A stretch of DNA of 64,000 bases from Callipepla californica brunnescens (GCA_023055505.1 JALIRH010000002.1:5636001-5700000); one strand, 5' to 3'; shown: positions 51,411-64,000, counted from the first letter of the stretch. A program made the numbers and translations. The notes: generated by a model not told the origin, from the sequence alone.

Positions 51411-51815
51411 ATCACAGAATTAGAGAATCATAAAGATTGGAAAAGGCTGCCATCAATTCATCACCACTATGCCCACTAAACCATGTCCCTTGGTGCCACA
51501 TCTCCAACTTTCTTGAACACCTCTAGGGACAGTGACTCCACCACCTCACTGGGCAGCTTGTTTCAATGCACTGCCACTCATTCTGAGAATTTTTTTCTTA
51601 ATATTCAACCTGACCCTCCCTTGGCATAACTTAAAGCCATTACCTCTTGTCCTTTTACTAGGAACAGACCCCCATCTCATCACAACCACCTTTCAGGAGG
51701 TAGTAGACAGTGATAAGGTCTCCCCTGAGCGTCCTCCAAATCAAACAATCCTGGTTCCCAAAGCTGCTCCCCGTAGCACTTGGGCTACAGACCCTTCACA
51801 GCTTTGTTATCAGGG
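51411..51815 (-). mobile_element. CR1 LINE 3' fragment, about 400 bp, in a KHDRBS3 intron
   Basis: Starts ATCACAGAATTAGAGAATC, then CATGTCCCTTGGTGCCACATC, GACTCCACCACCTCACTGGG, CTTAATATTCAACCTGACCC and AAGGTCTCCCCTGAGCGTCC. This is the reverse complement of a CR1 tail of the subfamily with a longer 3' part. Open frames here are repeat-derived. Confidence 0.92.
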
Positions 51816-52466
51816 AATTCACATTTGCATCCCAAAAACAAAAGCACAAGCAAGAACATTTTACCTATGAATGGAAGTATGCTGTTTCTATGATTCACCA
51901 TCCTGCTTCTCAGAACAACCTAGAAAACCAACCCTCAAATTTACTCTGATGAAAAGGCAGCAAATATGCTGCACAGTTTCTGCTTACAATACAAATATGT
52001 AAAAATAGTGAGCTGAAAATCCTGCAACTGAATTAAAAGTTTAAATATTTTCCACAGGACAACTGAAATATGGCATCATGATATATATCCAGATCTTAAG
52101 AATTTATTTTCAACGTAAGTGAACAAGCAGAATTATAAGGCAGATGTTCTGAAACGACATGAAACTTCTGTAATATCTTAAACCTTCTTAATAGCTATTC
52201 TATTAAGCCAGCATCACATTACATTTAAAGAAAACTCCTGCCTGCAGCTGTCTTAATGACAGTGCCTGCAACTGATGTAAATCCAGAGAGTGGAGAGCAG
52301 CACAGAAATTTTTCATGGACAGAACCAATAACAATGTGTAAGTATTCATCATTCAAATAGACTAAATACTAAGTTACAGCCACAGCTCAAATGGTAATGA
52401 AACTAATCAAAGTGATCTTTGTCAAAAATTCACCATGTTTCAAAGAGAGCATGGCAGGAGCAGGAG

Positions 52467-52482
52467 AAAAAAAAAAAAAAAA
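52467..52482. repeat. Poly(A) tract
   Basis: Sixteen A in a row after GCAGGAGCAGGAG; purine-rich context continues to about 52605. Confidence 0.8.
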
Positions 52483-53100
52483 CAGGCAAAAATTTCATTT
52501 TAGCAAGAAGGCCATTTGCAGTGATGAAAAAAAAATCATTAAGAAATCAAATTCCCAGCCCTCTCTCAATAAGAAAATCCACCCAAGGGGAAAGGAAAAA
52601 AAATAAGGCTGATATCACCTACAGTCTAAAGGTTTCTGTTTCCTTTCCTCATCATACTCAGAAATTAATACTCTAACCAGTACTTTATCACCAAATGTTG
52701 GTGAAGTGCCTACCTTTCAAATAAGAACTATCACATTCAGAAGAATACTGAGCTGGATTTGATGGAGAAAGCACACGAGGTAACATCAGCACAAAGCGAT
52801 GAAGAATTTTTTAGGCAAATTGGAATGGTAAAAGGAAGCAACTGCCATTTTACCATGTAAAAATGACATCACCCCACTATTTAAACAACAGGGAATACTC
52901 AGCTATCAGGACAAACATGGGCAGCGAGTACCATCTGAAGTCTGAGTGATAACATTAAGAACATTTCAGCAAACAGGCACAGGCTCTAAATTCTTAGTTT
53001 GCAAATTTACATTTGCTTTCATTTAGGAGCCCATATTCAACCAGGAAAAGCAAGGTGTTTCTGAAATGGGAGAGATATAATGGTGGGTTCTGTTTCACAC

Positions 53101-53128
53101 ACAATAAAATAAAATAACAAAATAAATT
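53101..53128. repeat. (AAAAT)n-like low-complexity tract
   Basis: ACAATAAAATAAAATAACAA followed by AATAAATT. Confidence 0.7.
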
Positions 53129-53339
53129 AGAGAAGTTGCTAAATAATATAGGCAGCAGCAATTAAGTCAAGTCCCAAATAGATATGTTTTTTTGTGTTTT
53201 TTTTTTCTGCATACAATGGCAGGAGCCAGAGTCAGAATCACAAAGACTCACACCTACACAATTACATTAAGTCACAGAGGTTCAAATTAAGATTATCAGC
53301 TTGAACTCTGAAATCATTGAGAGAAATATTTTACATACA

Positions 53340-53383
53340 CAACTGAGGTCCCTTCCAACCCAAGCCAATCTATGATTCTGAAT
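53340..53383 (+). mobile_element. Short CR1 3' tail
   Basis: Only ACTGAGGTCCCTTCCAACCC AAGCCAATCTATGATTCTG-like sequence remains: the last 45 bp of a CR1. Confidence 0.75.
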
Positions 53384-53933
53384 TGATATTTTTGTTCTAA
53401 CTTGTAATCTACTTAATCAAATTAATTTCAGATGTTCTTGTTTACTTAGTTTTTGGAGTGAAGCTTTCAGTTCCTGGAAAAGAATTTGTCATAACTTCAT
53501 CCTCAAGGGATTGCAGAAATACTCTTTGTGTCTTTTCTGTTTCTGTTCCCTTTTGTGTATAATGCTGTGGTTTACACTGAAAACTTACTTGATTTTTAAA
53601 GCAATGTGTTTACTGAGTTGTGGCTTTTCAGAAGTACTTCAAGTAAATTCTAGTAAGGCTTTTGAAAAGGAAGTTCAGAACATAAAAACATCATTTCTTG
53701 CCTTTTTTTTATGTTTCACTGTTCTTTTACTTGCTAAGTAGGTCAAGCAAAAATAAATGTTAAAAAAAAATGTTTTAAAGATGCTAAGTCCCACAAGTCA
53801 TTACTTGTTTAATTTCTTTTTGTTTGTTTACTGTTAGGATTTTCAGGATGGGCCAAAGAGACAATGGAAAACCTTTTGGTTTTTGTCAGGAACGCAGGCA
53901 TGTTTTTTGGCTGTAGAAACAGATGAATATTTT

Positions 53934-54008
53934 GGAGAATGGCTTGGGTTGGAAGGGACCTCAAAGATGTAGTTCTATCCCCACTGCCACAGGCAAGGTT
54001 GAATACCC
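53934..54008 (-). mobile_element. Short CR1 3' fragment
   Basis: GGAGAATGGCTTGGGTTGG, AAGGGACCTCAAAGATG and CCACTGCCACAGGCAAGG are the reverse complement of a CR1 end, about 75 bp. Confidence 0.8.
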
Positions 54009-54587
54009 AGGTAAATCAGAACATGGTGTAGTTCTTGCAAAGTGATATAAAAATATACTATTGGAGCTGAATTCAGGTAAGATTTCAATCCTTTACAAAA
54101 TCTTCTGACTTCTGTGTTAGCCCTTACTTTGCCTAATGTTTTGCCCTGCATCCCAAAAAATGTTCTCTTGGATATAAAGACTTAATGTTTTTCATATAGT
54201 ATACAAAGATTTTGCTCCCACTCCTGACTGATCTTTCCTTTTCAACAAGAAACAGTAAGTGAACAAATGAATGTTAATGAGAAGGATGTCTGCTTTAAAA
54301 GCAGTCTGCCCTGAAAAACCAACATAGCTCCAAGAAACTCCTTCCACACTATGCTCTGTGTAATCCTCACTTTCAGTTTTTTTGACACCTTCCAAACTTG
54401 GTGTGATCTCAGTGAAGAGAGTGTTAAACAGGTGAACGTCAGAACTTACCAGCTAGACTCCATATAGCCTCTTAATACCATAAAGAGTGATATTAAGACA
54501 CCCAGTAGGTACCTGAAGACTCCTAACTCAAGATTATTGGTAAAAATGAAGGCATGAAAAACATTTATTGTAGTCTTAATCTGTTGG

Positions 54588-54722
54588 TATTCAAGAAGCA
54601 TTTAGACAACAGTCTTAGATATGTGGCTTAACTCTCAAATTGTGCTGTGTGGAGCCAGGAATTGGACTCATGATCTTCATAGGTCCCTTCCAACTTTGGA
54701 TATTTTATGGTTCTATGACTGC
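54588..54722 (+). mobile_element. CR1 LINE 3' fragment (subfamily with a GTGGAGCCAGGA-type tail)
   Basis: ATTCAAGAAGCATTTAGACAA, then GTGTGGAGCCAGGAATTGG and AGGTCCCTTCCAACTTTGG, ending TTTATGGTTCTATGAC. It differs from the other plus copies in its tail, so it is probably a different CR1 subfamily. Confidence 0.85.
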
Positions 54723-56420
54723 ATATAAGCAGTTCTTCAGCAATTGACACATACTCTCCTACACTCACTGCTCTAAACTCATCACCATTACATCTGGCAT
54801 TTTCCACAGAGGAAAAAAATTCTTGATATTACAACCAGTACTCAGCATCTGCAGAATTAAAGTTGAATGCTGAAGATTAAACCTGAGAGCATTTGAATAA
54901 ACTTTCTAAGATGAACTAAAATAATAGGATGATTAGCTGAATGGGCTCTCACCTGGAAACATTAAGGCTCTGCATTCATTCCTTTCACTAATGGATACAT
55001 ACGCATTTAATAATCATCACTGGGCTGTGAAATGGAGTCTAGACTTTTGTTCTTAGCCATCCAGCCAAACGTCACTTGTAAACAAACCATCCCCACCTCC
55101 TCCTTCCCTTTAATCTTCCCACAGAGTCCTTAAAATTCCTTCCAAAATGGAAAAGAAGGAATCCACAGCTCATGACACTGAGAATGCCAGGACAGCCAGC
55201 AGCACAGTGATGAGCATATGCTCCCCAGAGATAACTGTAGAAACGTGAATACCTGCAACAGGAATCTCAACTGAAGACTTTCCACTGCTTTCAGTGGAAC
55301 CAAACTTCTGTTAAGTGAGACTTATAGCATTAGTGCAGGATCTTGCTATCCAGAATGTTACTATGTCCTTTGAGTTTTTCTCATTTCTTGCAGGGAACAG
55401 TATGAGCACAGCTTCACACTACTGCAGTGTGACTGCAGTAGCATGAGTATAGCCTTGTAAAACAGACTTACCATGATAATTAAAAGCTTAAGTCTGAATT
55501 CAGTATGAAGCACCGCTTTGTCCAACAGTAAAAGCAACATATTTCTGGAAGTACCCACAAGTGTGTGCTTCAGAAACTCTAAAATTCAGCAATTTGAAAG
55601 CTTTAGAATCTTCCACAATCAGATGATGATTGAACACAGATTATAAAATTTTGATTTTGAATGAAGTTTGTTATTTCAGCATCTATTACACATCAAAGTG
55701 TTCTATAAATTCTCTGAAGAAGGCTGCATCTTCAAATTAAAGAAAAAAAAAATCATGTAACTGTAAGTTGTTCACAACGTTCTTTTTCAAGTTACAATTT
55801 ATTAAACATCTAGAAAGGCTCCCTAGGTCTCTTAATGTTAGACGTTCCATCTTAATTGCGTTTCTTATTACAGAATGTTTCAGTGAGATTGCATTCTACT
55901 TGAAACACTATCTGCTAAACACTGTACATGTGGCATTAGGAAAGTCTGCCATAAAGTTACCTTTGTCTGAACACAAGAAAGCATCAATTAACTGCCAGAA
56001 ACAGGACTACAGCTATGCCACCACTCCCACACGCAAGGCAGAGCATTTCAACTGTTTCCCAAAGTAGAGCTCAAGGAAGTCTTGTCCATAACCTGCTAGA
56101 CTGTAAAGTCATTTTTTGGTTCCACAAACAATGTGCTTTAAATCATGTTTAAAGTTCAGTATTTAATACCTAAGAACAGATTATCAGCTCAGGTAAATCT
56201 TACATTTCATTTAACACACTTAAGCACTCAAAAAAACAATTTGACATGGCATCATAACAAATATATTCAAACAGTAGAGAACTGAAATACTTGAAGAATA
56301 TTGCAAAACATTTCTGTGAAACGAGAACAGCAGGAAAAAAAATCTGATCTTGAACAGCTTCAGCCACATTGCTGCATTGCCATCCTGTGTTTGGCTGAAT
56401 ATTAAGGAATTAACACTAGG

Positions 56421-56458
56421 AAAACAAACAAACAAACAAAAAGAAACAACAAAAAAAG
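56421..56458. repeat. (AAAC)n low-complexity tract
   Basis: AAAACAAACAAACAAACAAA followed by AAGAAACAACAAAAAAAG. Confidence 0.75.
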
Positions 56459-57771
56459 TAGTAGTGGCTTATTTCCTGCTTATTGAAAATTATGGAAAAG
56501 ATTAAAATCTCCAGGGAGTAAAAAACAATTTCTATTCCTTATCTTCACGGAATAAATAGTCAGCTTAAAAATACACAACAAATATTTTGACTTACCCATT
56601 GCACATGTTTGGTTCTGTAAATATAGCAACTCACAATTAAGAAAACAGCATCCCTAAGTCTATCTGCAAGTGCTTCAATAAAGCTAGCCAACATCTAGGA
56701 TTTATTCTCTTATCCAAGTATTATAAAAATAATCCTGGACATGGTTCTACCTCATACTAGGCTTTCTCCTGACCCAAGCATATGAGGATTTAGAAACAGG
56801 AGGTGTATTAGCCTTCCGAGGAAGTTTATCATGCTAGAGCAGAGAGATTAGAACAGCCATTATAAAGCTGGTTGGCTGCAGAGCCCTGAATTTCTCCTAT
56901 CGCACATACTGATGCTACAGCTATTAAAAAGACAATGTTAACAGAAGACGATAAGGAGCTGTGTTTCAGTAGCTTCAAAAGCTTAATCATGTTACTAGCA
57001 ATATGGTGAAGTCCAAGACGAATGGGTCTTGAGGTTGGATGTGATATCTGAGTGAGACTTGCGAAAATGAAAAAAACTATACTGAATGGGAAAAAGGTGC
57101 AGGTATTGCTGCTATTGCAGTACTTGTGTGACATCAGCAGAGAAGGCCACATCCAGAACCCAAGAGCGTTGCAGGCCTCTGAGAAAGCTAACTGAGGGAT
57201 GAAGGCAGTCTACCTCTGTGTAGAGCCTTCTGTAACAGTTGAATTCTGTGCTCCAAATGTGGGACAGATAACCTATTCCTGTTGATCTTGAGCCCATGTT
57301 AAATACCATCTCTGTCAAAATCAAAGAGTTTTTTGCCCCTGGCATCATTTCCATAGTGTAAAATATTACCTCTGAAGTTAACCCCTCGTATTTTTCAGAC
57401 TACTGTAGGTATTTTCAATTTTGATTTTATTTATTTTTACAGATAGTTTCTTAAAAAATACAAGACAGGAGAGAATTTAGGATAGACAGGAGGCAGAAAT
57501 GAGTAAATTACTGTTAGATGTTAAAGGTTCACTGGTCTTATGTGTTAAGGACTATGAAATAAGTCAGTAAAGGGAGTGATAAAGAGGAAACTGTTTATGT
57601 GACTCAATGATAGCCTCATTTTCTGTCACACTGTGTACATAATAGTATGGCAGAGAAAAGGGCAAAGAGTTAATGCACTGAAAGCTCTGCATCATCTTAG
57701 ATTACGGGATTACAGAATCAAGGTGTTTGAATATAGCTTGCTTCCTTCCAAACTTGTCTAGTTTCACACTG

Positions 57772-57811
57772 TTTTAAAGAGTACAAAGTGATTTTAAAGA
57801 GTACAATGTGA
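57772..57811. repeat. Two-copy tandem duplication, 20-bp unit
   Basis: TTTTAAAGAGTACAAAGTGA is followed directly by TTTTAAAGAGTACAATGTGA; one mismatch, so probably recent. Confidence 0.88.
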
Positions 57812-58758
57812 TAGTCTGTAGAAATAAAAACCTTCACAAATCTTTGCAGACATTCCAGTCCAAAAGGGAAATGTTTCAAAGGCTGCTCTGTAAATTCCAC
57901 AGATATCCCAGTCTCTGGGATTCAGAAATTGCATGCCACATAGACTGCTTAAATAGCTTCTTATCGATACTCAGAAACTCTTGTCCTCTCAGCAAACTGT
58001 GACACCTTACCCAGCTTGGGTATCGAGATTTGCAAAACAGCACTTAATACTTACCAGCAATTAGTAAGCGCAAGACTGAAATATGACTCTTATCTTGTTA
58101 CCTTATTCACTAAAATATCGATTCTAAAATATATAGTCATGGCCCTTTGATTATATGCTAAAATTGGAAAGGTGGATAAAGTATCATGCTTTGAACACAT
58201 ACTATGCTTTGACACAAAATACAGTACTCTAATGGTTCACGTTTTCATAAGCCTTTTCTAGAAAAGCTTAATCTTAACAAAGGATATGCAAAATATGATG
58301 ATTTTAAAATGAAGCTGCTTGCACTGCTTCATCAGTTACAGCATAATACATTTACCCTTCCTCAGGTATTTGTAAGATAAGTGATCTAGTTTTAATGAAT
58401 GCTCTTTTTTTAGCAGTTATATGAGATAGCACTGTTTTTATTTGTGTTTCCTAGTCACTCTCTCAAAGGGAACATACATGGGGATACCAGTTCCAAAGGC
58501 TGTTACTTACATGTCATACACATGATACAAATGGGTATTTAAAAATAAGAAATGAATCAGGTTTACTAACTACCAAACCACCACCCAATCCACTACATAT
58601 GCTCTGGAAATAGGCAGAATTGATACTATCATGACTAACTGATTTCAAAGTCTCATGAAATGACTACCTACTTGCATCATCCATCTTGAACAGTCAGGTA
58701 TAACCTATCCAAATGTCCCTTGGCAAAGTACAAGTTTTGTAATAATAAAATACATAAT

Positions 58759-58773
58759 AAAAAAAAAAAAAAA
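58759..58773. repeat. Poly(A) tract
   Basis: About fifteen A in a row after ATAATAAAATACATAAT. Confidence 0.75.
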
Positions 58774-59792
58774 CACTGCAAAATAATAAACAACACTAGT
58801 TTATCCTTCATTGTTCAGGGATGTGAAAAAACGTTCATGCTAGCAATATTGAACTTGTACCTCCACAAAGGAATGGTACATAAAATCTCATGTTTCTGGC
58901 TGATGGACAACAGTTAAGATTTTATATGACACTTCTGTGGTAAGACAGAAGGTAGGCAGAAGTAAGGTTTTCATAAAATAGGAGAAGACATATGAATGGA
59001 AAGAAACATTTTCCAGAACTTGCAAACTGTTTTAGCAAGCTTGAATACACAGATACAGAGTCTGGACAACAGACTGCACTGTAGAAAGGGCACACAGAGA
59101 TTTAACAATATGTAACATCAAAAGTATTGTCCTTGAAAATGTTTTCTGTAAGACAACCCATTTTTATTACTGTAGTTTTGATTTAATAACCTTTTTTCTT
59201 CATCCCACTTTTCTGTAAGTTCAGTACAAATTCAATTTACACTTGCAGTTTATAACTAATTTTCAATCACGTACAAAGTATTCTGCTATGTTTAATTTTT
59301 ACTGCAGTGAAATCGAGACAAATATGTAAAGGCCAACTGAGGTGCACTGGCTGATTGTTAAAGTTCTTTGGACCAATTCTGAAGCATTCATAAAACCATG
59401 TAATTATCTGAGCAAGTACTATGGCTATAAATATGGCTCCAGGCTAAGGAATAGAACATTACTCTAAGTTCAGAATTAAACATCTACTAAGAATGTGAGT
59501 TTTCAGACTTTTTAAAGAACAAACCTAATACATTTCAGAACTACATAAATATTTTGGTGAATGCACTGTAAATGTCTATATGATAGCACATAAAACCTGA
59601 AGTCTTAGCAACATAAAACAGCTCAAGCCTAAGAGGGTAATAAGAGTATCACATTCCCCATAGATTCCGGGTGTAAGACTTTATTATATACTAATTGAAG
59701 AGGTTCTGTTGGATTCTAAAGCAGTAGTTAGGGCCATCTCTTCAAAAATCCAAACACCTCATGTTAATGGCTTTCAAAACAGCTCAACTTAC

Positions 59793-59985
59793 ATATTCAC
59801 CGTAAGTCTCCTGTGCTGGAGGTGGAGGAAGAGGCCGGTAGCCTGCAGGTGGAGGGACTCCTCTTGCTCTGGGTGCTAGAAGTCCACGGCTACGACTGAC
59901 TGGTCCTCTACTTGGAGGCACTCCTCTGGGTGCTGGTGCCCCTCGTGGTACTCCTGCAGGTGGTGGAGGCACTCCTCCACGGCCC
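59793..59985 (-). CDS. KHDRBS3: KHDRBS3 coding exon: RG/proline-rich linker after the KH/QUA2 region
   Basis: KHDRBS3 (SLM2/T-STAR) is a nuclear STAR-family protein that binds A/U-rich RNA and regulates alternative splicing. This 193-bp exon reads one base plus 64 codons. Read on the minus strand, it is preceded by an acceptor ending TTCACAG and followed by a GTAAGT donor at 59787..59792. The peptide starts [15 protein letters not shown], carries several RG motifs (likely arginine-methylation sites), proline runs ([16 protein letters not shown]3/WW-type ligands) and ends PAQETYGEY. The QETYGEY ending, leading into YDDGYG in the next exon, matches SLM2 better than SLM1 or Sam68 as I remember them. 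The exon ends in phase 0. It is clearly more GC-rich than its surroundings. The N-terminal RNA-binding exons are outside the window, so the gene is partial here. The call is confident because four consecutive exons join in frame. Confidence 0.96.
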
Positions 59986-61164
59986 CTGTGAATACATGGA
60001 TTACTTACAGAAATATCCCCCTTGGTATCCCTCTCAGTAGCTCCCTCCCACAACAGCATGACAACTGGGCTTTGCTACAGACAAAGACTTTGAAAGAGCC
60101 ATTTTAGTTTGACATTTTTCTATACATTTTAACTCAATTAAATGCATTATGCAGTAAATGCTGGAAGATTAAAAACCTGATATATGATTCAGTGATGAAC
60201 TCAGTAGCTCAAGCCATTCTTATTGCCGATCACATACAAAGAAACACTCAATTTGCTGAAATCAATTATCTTCACTAAAATTTAGAGCATGTGAAATCAC
60301 AAACATAGAATTTCAAGATAATTTGAATCTGTCAAGCTATTTCATACTCAGATCCCGCACAGAGGAATCAGTCCCATCTCCCTTCTCATCCTGAGCAAGC
60401 TCCGAAATGCAATCTGAAGATCATATTGCATGCAAGAGCTTGAACGGGACACAATAAACTTTATCTTCTGGTTCTAAAGAGGTGATTTCCAGGTGTTGCA
60501 GGAAACTTTCAGACTTGTAATAAATGTGAAAAGTGTTTAACTGGACATAACCTATAGATGTATTCAAGGACAAGAAATAATAGCATATACATATATTTTT
60601 ACAAAATTCTGAAGGAGTAGAAGAGGTTAACTTGCAGCTCACTAATTTCAACAATTCTATATTTGAATTACTTCTATATTTCCATACTGAAGTAAATAAT
60701 CAGTGATGTAAACAGGGACAGTTTGCAGAAGTATTTGACCCATTTACAGGTAGAGTTCCCTCCTGCCTTCCTATAGTAAAGGCAGATTCCTAGAAGCACA
60801 ACTTGCAAGGTTTGCATTAATTATCCTCTTTTCAACAGGATGCCTAAAATATTGCTAATAGACATCTCCTTTATAAAGGAGTTCATTTTCCTCCATTTAC
60901 TATAATTGAGTTTAAATGACTGCTCTGTATTCATATAGACTTAAGACACCATTATTGTCTAATGTAACAATTACAGAAGAAAATGAACAAAAATTCTTCA
61001 CTACCTTCTCTACACATCAAACCATTACCTAATTTCTAGAGCAGTAATTGGATAAAAATATTCTGCCCTGATTTCAGTAGCTATTTCCAATTTAACCAAT
61101 ATTGCAAAATAAGATTGAGATCTAGTTTTGAGATTTCCTATTCCATTCAATTAAATTACATAAC

Positions 61165-61214
61165 TAAAAACCACTGGAAGTAGATCTGTAAGGTCCCTTC
61201 CAACACAAACCATT
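61165..61214 (+). mobile_element. Short CR1 3' tail
   Basis: TAAGGTCCCTTCCAACACAA ACCATTC followed by a T tract; about 50 bp of CR1 3' end. Confidence 0.65.
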
Positions 61215-63045
61215 CTTTTTTTTTTGTTTGTTTGTTTTCTTGATAAATTTATCAGAAAAAAATATAATATTTTAGCAGAAAATTCATATTTAAAAAACTA
61301 CAAATGGTGAAAGAATGCACAAATGTAAACACTTGCTAAAATCAACATCTAATTGCTTCTAATTACTGATCAAAACACAGAGAGTAAATGATTTAAAACT
61401 GTGCTTATTACTTGTTTTTGGCTAATCTGTAGAATGCCTCCTCAGGACAGGGTACCAGCTGCTTATTTGACTTCAATGAAGTGGGGGCAGGGGTGAGCAG
61501 TGATGTTCCCAGACACAGCCTGCTGAAGTAATATAAAGAAATAGCAAATGTGACACTTTCCATTTGAAGCCAAAAAAGGGAAATGAGTCTACTGGCATAG
61601 ACAAAAGTCAATACCAAGTTAAAAAAAAAATCAGTCAAAAAACCCAAGACAATATTCTTCACTGCATCCTTTAGGTTGGGTACGAGTGAAAGAAGGAAGA
61701 AACTGGATATGCCGAGAAACATGGAAAAACAGTGAAGGAAGAAAAAAGTACAATTTTTAGAGCCTGCACAGGTTTATTCTTGGACAGGTATTATAAGACC
61801 ACATACATGATTAAAAGATATCCTCTGCATTTCAAAAAATTAATGGGATTCGTGCAGTGTGGGTGGGAAATCATACTTATCTCACATTAGAAGACTATTT
61901 ATACATAGCTTTTTGGGTTCTTGAGAGGTGTCTGAACAATCTGAGAAGTATAGTACTGAGGTACACCACTCAAATGTTAATTGCACCACTCTGGGAAAGA
62001 CTATAAAAAGGTGCAGAGATGGGAAACCCAATAACTGGAGAGTTCAATTACAACCATGCAGAATGAGCCAATGTCCTACCAGGATATGACACGAAGAGCT
62101 AACTTTAGGAAACTAAAGATGATATCAGGAACTAAAGTTTGACTGACAGGAGCAATAACAGAAACACATATAATACAGAGGAAACACTTGAATATTTCCT
62201 TACAGGAAAGAACACAAGTTCTGTTATTGCTTAATTTGAAAAAATGAAAGTATATAAATTATCATCAGTAAAGTATGTGCAGATATTTGTCTGTAACATC
62301 CATTAAGTTTTTCAAAATACAACCAAGAAAGAATGCATTAGGTTCTAATGCTAGAGACTTTCCTTATTGGGAACGCACTGGATGCTGCAACCAGCTGTCT
62401 TAGAAACAAGTTATAGAACATGTAAAGCAAGTACAGTATTGTGCTGTCTTTGTACAAAGCATAATATGAGTTCAGATCCTTAGCTCCTTAACCTGGAGCT
62501 GAATGTCAAACTGAATGTGAAGAAAAACTGCAACCAAAATTCAAACTAGAAAACTAAGAAGGTGCAGATACTGTGTGTGTATGTGTATTAGATATAGCTG
62601 CGCATCTCCTAATATCACATCTCCAAAGGTTTTGAGTTATTCCTATTCATAAAGCATTTGTATTTGACACAGACCCAGTGTTCAATGACCCAGTGCAAAA
62701 AAAACAAGCTATATTTTAGAAAATATAGATAGAGAATAAATAGAACTGTAACACTACTATGTTTATTTACTATTCCGTTTTCTCATTTGGAAAGGACAGT
62801 ACAGAACAACTTAAATAGAGGAAACAATTAAGGGACTTGAGAGTACAAATGGCACCTGAGGACAACATAACATGACAGAATCCAATGGAAACCAACAATG
62901 GAATGGAAGTTATATAAAGAAATATTTACCCATCATTCTCAAGGTAAGAAAGAGGGGACAGTAATTAAGAAGGATTGTATATTAAACCAGATTGCCTTAA
63001 GGTTTGAATTGCTATGATTGCTCCTGCAAAGTGTGTTCAATAAAT

Positions 63046-63245
63046 CACAGAATGGGTGAGGACAGTAGCAACCTCTGGGTGCATCTGATCCACCCTCTGC
63101 TCAAGCAGGGACACACAGAGCAGGGTACTCAGGATCAAATCTAGGCACCTTCTCAAGATCTCCAAAGAGGAGACCCCACAGCCTCTGGGCCATGTGTGCT
63201 GGTGTTCAGCCACACACAGTGAAAAGATTTCCCTGATTTTCAGGG
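63046..63245 (-). mobile_element. CR1 LINE 3' fragment in the upstream KHDRBS3 intron
   Basis: AATCACAGAATGGGTGAGGA, CTGCTCAAGCAGGGACACAC, GAGCAGGGTACTCAGGATC and GAGACCCCACAGCCTCTGGG are the reverse complement of a CR1 tail, moderately diverged. Confidence 0.88.
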
Positions 63246-64000
63246 GGAAGACTCTGAAATAAAAAAGTTATTGTCTGTGATTCCTCAGATTTAGGATACT
63301 GCTAACACGCAAGTACATGAACACTACAAGAGGCAAAACTTTGCCTATTTTGCCACATTTATGAGAAAAAACTACTCCTGGATCTCATATCAGTATGCTG
63401 ACCAGAATCCCCTGTGTTTCTCTGGATGAAGAAAATTCTACTCCTTAAGTACATATGTATATGCATATATAAACTGTACTATCTACTAAACAGTCTCCAA
63501 CAGTTAAAAATAGTACTTAAGCACACAACAAAATTTAGCTTGTAGCCAGGTTCTATGAACATGACTTCCAGTTGTATTTTAAAGAAAAAGTGATAGTCTA
63601 TGCACTCGAGCACACTAAGTCATGTTACCAAAGAAATACTGCCCCAAAACATCACTACAGTCAAAAACCTTAATGTTCCACTTTTATTACCAGCTTGGTT
63701 TAGACTTTCCAGATTGTACTAGTCTGGCAGTGGTGAATCCAGTGGAAAAGAAAAATGATGCATTTTAAGAGGACGTAAATTTAGGTGTTCAAAGTAAGAA
63801 CTGATTTTATTCCTTGAGCTTGGTAAATTAACTTGTACATTCTGCAGTGAAAAAAAGTCTTTCAGTCCTATTCCCAGGGCCTAAACTGAACAGAGCATCA
63901 CACGTATAAATTCATTACACTAATCTGTACTCCAGAATAGAGTGTGAAAGTAACATAATCTGCTCATTATGTCATTAAAAATATTTGGTTGGAATATGAA

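Larger units (their letters stand above)
48554..59792 (-). other. KHDRBS3: KHDRBS3 intron, about 11.2 kb
   Basis: Bounded by GTAAGT at 59787..59792 and CTTTCAG before 48553. It contains CR1 fragments at 51411..51815, 53340..53383, 53934..54008 and 54588..54722, poly(A)-type tracts, and a 20-bp tandem duplication at 57772..57811. No further exon was recognised. The open frames inside it (for example 49665..50063 on the minus strand) resemble no known protein. Confidence 0.85.
59986..64000 (-). other. KHDRBS3: KHDRBS3 intron upstream of the RG/proline-rich exon (partial)
   Basis: No exon was seen between 59986 and the window edge. The preceding KHDRBS3 exons should be GC-richer, encoding an RG-rich stretch and the KH domain, and nothing of that kind appears. 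The stretch holds two CR1 pieces (61165..61214 and 63046..63245). The rest is AT-rich sequence with nothing recognised. Confidence 0.7.

Noticed and set aside
51532..51870. 112-codon plus-strand open frame
   Set aside because: Lies mostly in a reverse-complement CR1 tail; translation is antisense repeat sequence.
1..64000. CRISPR arrays, operons, tRNA/rRNA genes or other prokaryote-type systems
   Set aside because: No regularly spaced repeats, no tRNA or rRNA signatures, and the CR1, mariner and spliced-gene content shows vertebrate DNA.

Overview
The window looks like bird genomic DNA, most likely a galliform such as chicken. It is AT-rich, carries many fragments of the avian CR1 LINE (the TTCCAACC...ATTCTATG 3' end on + copies and its reverse complement on - copies), has two internally deleted mariner copies of the Galluhop type, and shows no SINE sequence. 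Species was judged by eye only.

The only gene I can support is KHDRBS3 (SLM2 / T-STAR), a STAR-family RNA-binding splicing regulator, on the minus strand. Its last four coding exons are present: 59793..59985 (RG/proline-rich linker), 48471..48553 and 37117..37175 (tyrosine-rich C-terminal region), and 34163..34254 (basic C-terminal tail and stop). All junctions have AG/GT splice signals and the frame is continuous across them. Together they give about 141 C-terminal residues. The exons for the QUA1, KH and QUA2 regions lie beyond base 64000. The 3' UTR appears to run from 34162 to about 33655, where AATAAA is followed by a GT-rich element, a convincing poly(A) site. The introns are about 11.2 kb, 11.3 kb and 2.9 kb, and at least 4 kb of the next upstream intron is present.

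Bases 1 to about 33,650 lie downstream of KHDRBS3. They look like a gene desert: no recognisable coding exons, many decayed CR1 fragments on both strands, the two mariner copies (3476..3786 and 4500..4890, in opposite orientation), short tandem duplications and simple repeats. The longest open frames (about 100 to 132 codons) are what chance would give in a sequence this AT-rich, and none is a protein I recognise.

I found no CRISPR array, operon, tRNA, rRNA or other system. The more interesting points are the reading-frame consequences of skipping the small KHDRBS3 exons, the poly(A) site, the inverted mariner pair, two CR1 mosaics, and long stretches without recognised repeats that could hold regulatory sequence.
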